From: Bact-19 sp038319215
Lineage (GTDB): Bacteria > Bacteroidota > Bacteroidia > Bacteroidales > ML635J-15
Length of the DNA: 64,000 bases
Reading direction: 5' to 3'
Assembly: GCA_038319215.1 (NCBI GenBank)
Contig: JBBQCZ010000003.1
Coordinates: 19,717 to 83,716 of the forward strand
Of the stretch, positions 43,070 to 50,156 are shown piece by piece; positions within the stretch are counted from its first letter, which is position 1, and the number at the start of each line of letters is the position of its first letter. A program made the position numbers and the translations under genes. Under the pieces are notes generated by a model, which made no database searches, was not told the origin of the DNA, and saw only the letters and a program-made list of their open reading frames with translations.

Positions 43070-44098
43070 CTATTTTTCCTTAATCACATAAATATATGTT
43101 GGAAAATGGTCGCTATAGCCACCCATGTATGTGTTACCTACATAAGTTCTAAAAGGATAACCTTTGAATTTTCCTTCTTTTTGCATCAAGAAAGGCTTGT
43201 TGTAAACGAAAGCCTGGTGAAAACGATATGAAGATTTGTCTTTTTCTAGGAAAGCTGGAGTAATTACTATTTGATCAAATAAGTTCCATTTGTCCTGATA
43301 TGCTAGTGAGCCAATACCTTTTTTGTAAAGCTCTTCCATAGGATTGTAAAGTTTTGGCAAAACAGCTTCTTCTTTATTACAAGTAGTGTTAAGATGTTCT
43401 TTTACACTTGCGTCAATTGGATCGTCGTTTAAGTCTCCCATACAAACAACTTTAGCCTTTGGGTTTACTGCGAGTAAAGAGTCAACAATATAGCGAGTAA
43501 CATCAGCAGCAGCAGCACGTTTTGATGCAGATCTTTTTTCTCCACCACGACGAGAAGGCCAGTGCAAGATTATAAAGTGCATTTCTTCACCATCATACAT
43601 ACCACTTACAAGAAGCTGGTCACGAGTTCTGAATGTAGAGTCTTCAGTATAAACATGATACATTTCAGTGTTTGTAACTGTAAAAAATTCGGGACGGTAC
43701 AACAATGCACAATCAACACCTCTATAATCAACACCATCGAAATGAACTATCTGGTAGTTGTATTTTTTAATTGAAGGTGCTTTTACTAAGTCTTTTAAAA
43801 CTGTAATATTTTCAATCTCGCTCAAACCTACAATTGCAGGAGCCGTACCAGTAAAGTCTGCACCAACACCTACAATCACAGATGCCATATTTTCCATTTT
43901 GTCGAAATAGCGCTTTGTGTTCCATTGTTTTTCGGAATTTGGAGCAAATTCTTTATCATTATCTCCAGGAATAGTATCAAACAAATTCTCGAGATTATAA
44001 AACATTATACATCCGGCTTTATACTCTTTTGTTTCTTGAGAAAACACGGATAAACTTAATAAGCCGATGAATGTGAGTAATAAAAATAAATTTTTCAT
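43070..44098 (-). CDS. Exported endonuclease/exonuclease/phosphatase-family protein
   Basis: The protein is 342 residues from the ATG at 44098, which opens a signal peptide (MKNLFLLLTFIGLLSLSVFSQ); fourteen upstream in-frame residues are not signal-like. The EEP fold motifs are 'MFYNLENLFD' (metal Glu), 'IVGLSEIENITVLKDL', 'HFIILHWPSRRGGEKRS', 'VCMGDLNDDPIDASVKEHL' and a final 'GGYSDHFPTYI' with the catalytic His. Family members cleave phosphodiesters in nucleic acids or sugar/lipid phosphates. Export suggests extracellular or periplasmic DNA or phosphate scavenging, which is inference. A TATCTTTG box at 44126-44133 (minus) may be its -7 element. Confidence 0.88.
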   Translation of the reverse strand: MKNLFLLLTFIGLLSLSVFSQETKEYKAGCIMFYNLENLFDTIPGDNDKEFAPNSEKQWNTKRYFDKMENMASVIVGVGADFTGTAPAIVGLSEIENITVLKDLVKAPSIKKYNYQIVHFDGVDYRGVDCALLYRPEFFTVTNTEMYHVYTEDSTFRTRDQLLVSGMYDGEEMHFIILHWPSRRGGEKRSASKRAAAADVTRYIVDSLLAVNPKAKVVCMGDLNDDPIDASVKEHLNTTCNKEEAVLPKLYNPMEELYKKGIGSLAYQDKWNLFDQIVITPAFLEKDKSSYRFHQAFVYNKPFLMQKEGKFKGYPFRTYVGNTYMGGYSDHFPTYIYVIKEK

Positions 44099-44198
44099 AA
44101 TATAATTTTTAGGAAAACATTTTGTCAAAGATAATACCATAATTAAATAGATGAACTTTTGTTAAGATTTTTTTTGATTTATTATGCATTAAACCTTA

Positions 44199-45134
44199 TC
44201 AATCTTCTTTTCCTTCAATAAAATCAAATAAAGTACCCTCTTTAATCGAATAATCTGACTGAATAAAGCTGTTTACATTTAGCTTTTCGAGCAGAAATTT
44301 AGTAATAACTGCGGCAACAGGAATCATTGTTACTCTTATTATTTCCATTCCCGGCATAATTGTTCTTTCCGCTTTGTTTAAAGTAGTTAGTTTTTCATAA
44401 ATCTGCATAAAACGGCAGATATTAATAAGGTTTGCAACATTTACTTCCCCAATACTGCATTCTGGGCACTCATATTTTACAAGATTAGCAAATGTTTCAA
44501 ATGATCCTGACGAACCAATAAGTTTAGTTACCGCGAATTCTTTACAATTAATAAGCAATTCACGAAGTTCGTCTTCGAGAAGTCGATAAATTGAATTTAT
44601 ATCTTCAGAAGAAAGCGGATCGGAATAGTTATATTTAGCAATAAGCCTTGCCACTCCAATATTATAACTTGCCTTCCATTTAATTCCACTATTGTCGCAT
44701 ATTACGAATTCTATACTTCCACCACCAATATCAATAATAAGAACAGGGTTTTCGTCAATATGAACAGTATTTTTAACCCCTTTCCATGCTAGCTCTGCTT
44801 CTTTACTCCCATCAATAATATTTATTTTTATTCCACTACCTACCTGAACGGAATCTATTACCTCTTCGCGATTTGAAGCAGAACGAATTCCGCTGGTGGC
44901 AGTGGCAATGATTTTATCGGTGTTATGAAATTTTATTGTTTCATTATAAGAATTTAGTACGTCAATAAGATTAGAAACAGATTCAGATGAAATAATGTTG
45001 TTTTTAAAATCTTTGTTTATCAGAGTTATTGCTCGTTTTTCTTTATGCAGGAAGTTTAGCGCAGAGCCTTTGATGTATTCTGCGATAAGCAAATTACAAG
45101 TGTTAGTTCCAATATCTATCGACGCTATCTTCAT
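44199..45134 (-). CDS. Ppx/GppA family phosphatase (exopolyphosphatase-like)
   Basis: The protein is 311 residues. The actin-like ATPase fold is seen in 'SIDIGTNTCNLLIAEY' (phosphate 1 loop) and 'VLIIDIGGGSIEFVI' (phosphate 2 loop), with 'ATATSGIRSASNREEVI' and 'GSSGSFETFANLV' between or after. The length is that of the short, N-terminal-domain-only members, which lack the HD-like C-terminal domain of E. coli Ppx. It hydrolyses polyphosphate or pppGpp; which of the two cannot be told from sequence. It lies 115 bases after the ABC permease gene, with a terminator between. Confidence 0.9.
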   Translation of the reverse strand: MKIASIDIGTNTCNLLIAEYIKGSALNFLHKEKRAITLINKDFKNNIISSESVSNLIDVLNSYNETIKFHNTDKIIATATSGIRSASNREEVIDSVQVGSGIKINIIDGSKEAELAWKGVKNTVHIDENPVLIIDIGGGSIEFVICDNSGIKWKASYNIGVARLIAKYNYSDPLSSEDINSIYRLLEDELRELLINCKEFAVTKLIGSSGSFETFANLVKYECPECSIGEVNVANLINICRFMQIYEKLTTLNKAERTIMPGMEIIRVTMIPVAAVITKFLLEKLNVNSFIQSDYSIKEGTLFDFIEGKED

Positions 45135-45164
45135 AATTAGTAATTATTATAAATTCTAATGAAC

Positions 45165-45202
45165 AAAACTCAAATTCCACAAATCAGTGTTATTTGAGTT
45201 TT
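45165..45202 (-). terminator. Terminator after the ABC permease gene
   Basis: AAAACTCAAAT (45165-45175) is a perfect match to the reverse complement ATTTGAGTTTT (45192-45202). On the minus strand the distal arm ends in TTTTG. It separates the ABC operon from the Ppx/GppA gene. Confidence 0.65.
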
Positions 45203-45249
45203 GAATTTTGTGATTTGTATTTTGTCCAGAATTAAGAATTCTAGGATTT

Positions 45250-46635
45250 TTAGTTTTTATACTTGAACCATTTCCATAGTTCTTTGTAATTTACTTTTTT
45301 GCCGTACATAAGAATTCCAACTCTGTATATTTTTGCGGCAAACCAAGTCATAAAAATAAACGTAACAACAAGTAAGGTCATAGAAATAGCCAAATCGATA
45401 AATGGCACTCCAAAAGGAATTCTAACCATCATTACAATAGGCGAAGTGAACGGAATGAGCGAGAACCAGTAGGACAGGGACCCAGATGGATTATTTATCG
45501 CCGACACCATCACTATTATCCCAAGCACCAGTGGTAGCGTAATTGGCAGCATAAATTGCTGAGTATCGGTTTCGTTATCAACTGCCGATCCTACTGCGGC
45601 AAACATTGCAGCGTAAAGCAAATAACCACCGATAAAGTAGAATAAGAAGAAAATAATAATTGTAAAATAATCAACAGCAAAAACGGCCTTAAACATTTCT
45701 TCAAACTTCATAGCCTGTTCGTCTGGCGCAGCAGAGTTTTGATCAAGATTTGAACCAACAGTTACTGTTTGTGGAGTCATGTTTTTTGCATCATAGTCTT
45801 TTAGTAGCACTGCTTGGGCAACGGTTACCAGTCCAATGGTGAGAACAACCCAGAGTACAAATTGCGTAAGACCAACCAACGCAACTCCGATAATTTTACC
45901 CATCATTAGTTGGAATGGCTTAACAGAAGAAACAATAACTTCGATAATTCTGCTTGATTTTTCTTCAATTACACCTCGCATTACTTGAGATCCGTACATA
46001 AACACGAACATATAAATTAGAAAACCGCATATATAGCCAATAATCATTGCAATTTCAGTAGAAGATTCTTTTTCGCCACCGTCTTCATCTAGAGTAGATG
46101 TAATAATTCCAATATCAGTATTTACTACATTTAGAATTTCGGTAACTTCCGCTTCTGTTATTCCAAGTTCACCAGCTTTAAGGCTTAATTTAATGTCTTC
46201 AATTCGCTTCTCAATGCCATTTGCGATATGCATTTTAAGCCCCATGTTTGGTTGCTGATATGAATATATTACGACCGAGCCTTTTGTTCCTTGCACCGCA
46301 GTGTGTGGAATGTATAAAAGAGCGTAATACTCTGAATCCTTAAGCATTTTTTTTGCTTCAGTGAGATTATAAGAAACAGTTGCTTGATCGTAATATTTTC
46401 CCGAAACATCGTCAAATACAATATATTCTGTGTTTTTTAATGCATCAGTAAACATTCCAGATTCGTCGATGACTGCAATTTTCTTATACTCGTCATCTTC
46501 CATTTTCATCAAGATAACTGGTGCAATCATCATGGCTGCGAATAGAATCGGACCAAGAATCGTCATTATAATAAATGTTTTCTTCTTAACTCTGGTTCCG
46601 TACTCGCGTTTTATAATTAATCCTATCTTACTCAT
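45250..46635 (-). CDS. ABC-2 type transporter permease (NatB-like)
   Basis: The protein is 461 residues from the ATG at 46635. The first membrane helix ('TFIIMTILGPILFAAMMIAPVIL', about 20-42) is followed by a large extracytoplasmic domain (about 45-190). A cluster of about six helices follows, with 'GYICGFLIYMFVFMYGSQVMRGVIEEKSSRIIEVIVSS' and 'FQLMMGKIIGVALVGLTQF', the typical ABC-2/NatB signature. The start lies 12 bases after the ATPase gene stop. Together they form an exporter; NatAB relatives extrude sodium, but the substrate here is not proven. Confidence 0.9.
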   Translation of the reverse strand: MSKIGLIIKREYGTRVKKKTFIIMTILGPILFAAMMIAPVILMKMEDDEYKKIAVIDESGMFTDALKNTEYIVFDDVSGKYYDQATVSYNLTEAKKMLKDSEYYALLYIPHTAVQGTKGSVVIYSYQQPNMGLKMHIANGIEKRIEDIKLSLKAGELGITEAEVTEILNVVNTDIGIITSTLDEDGGEKESSTEIAMIIGYICGFLIYMFVFMYGSQVMRGVIEEKSSRIIEVIVSSVKPFQLMMGKIIGVALVGLTQFVLWVVLTIGLVTVAQAVLLKDYDAKNMTPQTVTVGSNLDQNSAAPDEQAMKFEEMFKAVFAVDYFTIIIFFLFYFIGGYLLYAAMFAAVGSAVDNETDTQQFMLPITLPLVLGIIVMVSAINNPSGSLSYWFSLIPFTSPIVMMVRIPFGVPFIDLAISMTLLVVTFIFMTWFAAKIYRVGILMYGKKVNYKELWKWFKYKN

Positions 46636-46647
46636 AGTCAATGTGTT

Positions 46648-47586
46648 TTATTCTGTTACTCCATTTGTGTCGCCTACCACTTTAATAAAAATGTCGTTCA
46701 TTCCGGGTAAAAACTTTTGGAACGATGTAATAGTTCCGAAATTTGTCATTCGGCTAATTAAATCGTTTCCACCCATTTCTTTGTTCAACACTTCTACTTT
46801 AATTTTACCACCACCGTTTGTCTCGTTTATTTCGAGAATTTTGTAATCAGAGGTAAGGGTGCTGCCTAATTTGTTGAAAAATCCGCCATAATTTATTTCG
46901 TAAATGTCGGAAGCATATTTTTTTCTAACCGAATCGATACTGCCATCAAGAATTTTTTTGGATTTGTTGATAAGTGCAATATAATCGCAAATTTCTTCAA
47001 CAGAACTCATATTATGAGTAGAAAAGATTATTGTTGCTCCGTTTTTCTTAAGTTCGAGGATTTCCTCTTTCAGCATATTGGCATTAATAGGATCGAAACC
47101 GCTGAATGGCTCATCGAAAATAAGAATGTCTGGTTTGTGTAAAATTGTAATAATAAACTGAACTTTTTGAGCCATTCCTTTTGAGAGTTCTTCAACTTTT
47201 TTGTCCCACCAAGTTTGGATTTCGAATTTCTCAAACCACATTTTAAGCCCTTTAAGAGCATCGAGCCTAGACATTCCTTTAAGTTGACAAAGATAAAGGG
47301 CTTGTTCGCCTACCTTCATTTTTTTGTACAGTCCGCGTTCTTCAGGTAAGTAACCAATATTTGCAACGTGTTTTTGGCAAAGTTTTTCTCCATTAATATA
47401 AACTTGACCTTTATCAGGAGCTGTTATTTGATTAATAATTCTTATAAGTGTGGTTTTGCCGGCTCCGTTTGGACCTAATAATCCAAAAATACTACCTTGC
47501 GGAACGTGAATCGAAACATCGTCGAGTGCAAGATGGTGTGCAAATCTTTTCTCAATATTTTCTGCTATCAGTGTGTAATTATCCAT
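46648..47586 (-). CDS. ABC transporter ATP-binding protein (NatA-like)
   Basis: The protein is 312 residues. Walker A is 'GLLGPNGAGKTTLIRIINQI', the Q-loop 'GYLPEERGLYKKMKVGEQ', the signature 'ELSKGMAQKVQFIITILHKP' (LSKGM instead of LSGGQ, common in NatA/DrrA-type proteins), Walker B 'DILIFDEPFSGFDPINANML' and the H-loop 'IIFSTHNMSSVEEI'. A C-terminal DUF4162-like domain covers about 220-312. It energises the permease encoded directly downstream. A 73-base gap separates it from the upstream PEMT-like gene. Confidence 0.95.
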   Translation of the reverse strand: MDNYTLIAENIEKRFAHHLALDDVSIHVPQGSIFGLLGPNGAGKTTLIRIINQITAPDKGQVYINGEKLCQKHVANIGYLPEERGLYKKMKVGEQALYLCQLKGMSRLDALKGLKMWFEKFEIQTWWDKKVEELSKGMAQKVQFIITILHKPDILIFDEPFSGFDPINANMLKEEILELKKNGATIIFSTHNMSSVEEICDYIALINKSKKILDGSIDSVRKKYASDIYEINYGGFFNKLGSTLTSDYKILEINETNGGGKIKVEVLNKEMGGNDLISRMTNFGTITSFQKFLPGMNDIFIKVVGDTNGVTE

Positions 47587-47659
47587 TCTTTTTTTAAATT
47601 TCTTAGATGTTAAAACTACTAATTAAAACTAACTAAATAATTAATAAATTCTTAAATGT

Positions 47660-48400
47660 CTATCTCCCTTCTACTTCAAGGATTTTAGTAAACTTTTTAA
47701 TAATTTTTAGTGTTAAAAAAATTGTAAACCCAATTGCAAATACAACTATCCAAGCAAGGTCTAAATAAAATTTACCATCCACGATTAAATATCCTATTAC
47801 ACGGAAAGCAGTCATAATCATGATAAGGTTAAAAAACCCGTTGTATTCTCTTTTAAGAACGTTGCGAACTGAGAATTCTAAATCTGATTTGCGGTAATTT
47901 GACAATTTTGGAAAGAAAGCAGGGGTTTTTTCTGCCCAAGCGAAATATGAATTTTCGAATTTTTTACGTAGGAATCCTTCTTCAGCATACATAATTCTCT
48001 CATAATATATCCAGTAAAAAGCGCAGAAAAACATTGCAAACCATATATCCATTATCATTAGTACGGGTGCTAGCCACATGAAAAAGTTGCCTAAATATAA
48101 TGGATGTCTAACCATTGAATAAATGCCTGATGTATTAAGAGCTTCGGCAACTTGACCTTCGGTAGTGTTTCTACCACTTGTGCCTTTTGGAGTAAACCCG
48201 ACAGTAAAAATGCGAATTCCTAAACCAAAGAACCCAATAAATAAAAATATTAAGTCGAGCCACCAATAATTAACAAAATCGCGTTCGTACGACAGATAAA
48301 TGAACCAAGCTAAGCCCGGAGCAAAAATAAACAAAGGTAAAAAACTACGATATTTAAACAGCCAGTTGCCTTGTTTTTCGATACTTTCCTGTAATGCCAT
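47660..48400 (-). CDS. PEMT/isoprenylcysteine methyltransferase-like membrane protein
   Basis: The protein is 246 residues with about five or six membrane helices (for example 'LPLFIFAPGLAWFIYLSY', 'WLDLIFLFIGFFGLGIRIF'). The signature of the phospholipid methyltransferase/ICMT group is present: 'LNTSGIYSMVRHPLYLGNFF', then 'YYERIMYAEEGFLRKKF' and 'YFAWAEKTPAFFPKL'. Such enzymes methylate lipid head groups or other membrane substrates with SAM; the actual substrate is unknown. It is the first gene of a probable operon with the ABC transporter, read from the promoter at 48423-48455. Confidence 0.82.
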   Translation of the reverse strand: MALQESIEKQGNWLFKYRSFLPLFIFAPGLAWFIYLSYERDFVNYWWLDLIFLFIGFFGLGIRIFTVGFTPKGTSGRNTTEGQVAEALNTSGIYSMVRHPLYLGNFFMWLAPVLMIMDIWFAMFFCAFYWIYYERIMYAEEGFLRKKFENSYFAWAEKTPAFFPKLSNYRKSDLEFSVRNVLKREYNGFFNLIMIMTAFRVIGYLIVDGKFYLDLAWIVVFAIGFTIFLTLKIIKKFTKILEVEGR

Positions 48401-48422
48401 AATCTGAAATTAAAATAAACAA

Positions 48423-48455
48423 CAAAAATATTCTTTTCGACGGATATTCACCAAA
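48423..48455 (-). promoter_or_regulatory. Consensus promoter of the PEMT-ABC operon
   Basis: On the minus strand TTTG (48455-48452), 21 bases, TATTTTTG (48430-48423), 22 bases before the ATG at 48400. The rest of the divergent region up to 48625 is A/T-rich; on the plus strand TAGTTTTG (48603-48610) lies 15 bases before the antiporter ATG with TTTG only 14 bases upstream of it. Confidence 0.72.
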
Positions 48456-48625
48456 CAAGTTGGATTTTCTTCTTAATTACGAAGCAATTTGTTTTTTTAT
48501 CGCTGTGTAAATTGTAAAAAAAGTTCGAAATATGTTGATTTATTGAGTAAATACTTTCAAAATATTAGCAAAAAACAAAAAGAATTTGTTAATGTATTTT
48601 TATAGTTTTGTAAAAAATTTCTTTC

Positions 48626-49573
48626 ATGGATTATGTTTTAATAATTGCAGGAATTGTGTTGTTGGTTTTCTCTGGAGACTGGCTTGTAAGGTCTGGTTCT
48701 GCTCTTGCTTCACATTTTCGAATACCTCCATTTATCATTGGATTAACGGTAATTTCTTTTGGCACATCTGCTCCAGAATTATTTGTAAGTTTAAATGCAT
48801 CGTTAACGGGCTTTCCAGACATCGCGATTGGAAACGTTGTGGGTAGCAATATTGCAAACATAGGCCTAGTTTTAGCCGTAAGTGCTTTAATTATAGCAAT
48901 TCCAATACAATGGATCACAATTAAGCTTGACTTTCCAGTATTAATGCTATCTGGGATTTTGCTAGCGCTTTTTATGCTTGATTATGAAATAAGTAGATTA
49001 GAAGGAGCTTTGTTATTGGCAGTTATGCTTGCCTATATGTTTATGATTATTAGAAGTCTAAAAAAGAATAGGCTAGCTGCAGAAGAAGTTGATGTGAATT
49101 CGAAAAAATGGCCTCCTTTATTGTCTGTCGGAATAATTATATTAAGTTGTGGTGGACTAATGTTTGGATCTCAACTTCTTGTTGAAGGAGCAGTAAATAT
49201 TGCCAAAGTATTTGGGGTTAGCGAAAGAATAATTTCAATTACTGTTATCGCAATAGGCACCAGCTTACCGGAACTAACCACTTCTGTAATTGCTGCGGTT
49301 AAAAAGAATCTCGACATTTCGGCTGGTAATGTAATTGGATCAAATATTTTTAATATTCTTGTTATTACCGGACTCAGTTCTGCTATTACTCCATTAAAAG
49401 TTAATCCTTCAATTTTACACTTCGACCTTTTGTTTATGCTCGGGTTCTCTGTTATGTTGGGATTGTTCTTTTTCCCATTGCGCAGACCAAGAATCAGTCG
49501 TTGGGAGGGTTTATTTTTCCTTTTGGCCTATATTGGGTATTATGTAGTTTTGTTTATGTGGCAAAAAGTTTAA
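48626..49573 (+). CDS. Calcium/sodium antiporter (YrbG-like, CaCA superfamily)
   Basis: The protein is 315 residues with about ten membrane helices in two inverted halves. The two alpha repeats are clear: 'FGTSAPELFVSLNASLTG' with 'AIGNVVGSNIANIGLVLAVS' near residues 45-85, and 'IGTSLPELTTSVIAAVKKN' with 'SAGNVIGSNIFNILVITGLS' near 205-250. The Glu and Asn of these repeats bind the ions. It exchanges Na+ or H+ for Ca2+ across the inner membrane. Its stop codon overlaps the stop of aroK on the other strand by four bases. Confidence 0.94.
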   Translation: MDYVLIIAGIVLLVFSGDWLVRSGSALASHFRIPPFIIGLTVISFGTSAPELFVSLNASLTGFPDIAIGNVVGSNIANIGLVLAVSALIIAIPIQWITIKLDFPVLMLSGILLALFMLDYEISRLEGALLLAVMLAYMFMIIRSLKKNRLAAEEVDVNSKKWPPLLSVGIIILSCGGLMFGSQLLVEGAVNIAKVFGVSERIISITVIAIGTSLPELTTSVIAAVKKNLDISAGNVIGSNIFNILVITGLSSAITPLKVNPSILHFDLLFMLGFSVMLGLFFFPLRRPRISRWEGLFFLLAYIGYYVVLFMWQKV

Positions 49574-50073
49574 GAATCTGAGAGAAGTGCTATTACGCTT
49601 TCAGCTTTTAAATTTACTCCGTCAATTACATAATTAGCCTGAATATAGAACTTTTCTCTAGACTCAAGCATAATCGAGACTTTATCATAGAGTTCTTCGG
49701 GATTAAGATTCGCTAACAATGGTCTTTTTGTTTTCGAGCCTATTAAACGATCGCCAAGCGCTTTAGCATTCATTTTTATGTAAATACTAATTCCTGAATT
49801 ATTAATTAAATTCATGTTTTCATTAAAACAGGGAGTTCCGCCACCACAGGCTAAAACAAAGTTATCTCTTTCTATAAATTCTATAAGCGTATTAGTTTCT
49901 AATGTTCGAAATAGAGGCTCATCAAATCTTGTAAAAATGCCAGGTATGGTCATCTTATATCTTTGTTCAATAATTCTGTCAAGGTCATCAAACTCAAGAT
50001 TCAATTGTTTAGCCAGCTTTTTTCCAAAAACCGACTTCCCACTACCCATGAAGCCTATTAGAAATATTTTCAT
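49570..50073 (-). CDS. aroK: Shikimate kinase
   Basis: The protein is 167 residues. It phosphorylates shikimate in the pathway to chorismate and the aromatic amino acids. The P-loop is 'IGFMGSGKSVFGKKLA', then 'FDDLDRIIEQRYKMTIPGIF' with the shikimate-binding Asp, 'EPLFRTLE', 'ACGGGTPCF' and the lid segment 'GSKTKRPLL'. The length is normal. It is the last gene of parE-parC-aroK, 83 bases after parC. Confidence 0.95.
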   Translation of the reverse strand: MKIFLIGFMGSGKSVFGKKLAKQLNLEFDDLDRIIEQRYKMTIPGIFTRFDEPLFRTLETNTLIEFIERDNFVLACGGGTPCFNENMNLINNSGISIYIKMNAKALGDRLIGSKTKRPLLANLNPEELYDKVSIMLESREKFYIQANYVIDGVNLKAESVIALLSDS

Positions 50074-50156
50074 TATAAAAGTGCTCGCTTAATTAAATTA
50101 AACTAAAACCCAGACAGACTAAAGGTTCAAATAATAACCGATTAACTGTTCCGTTT

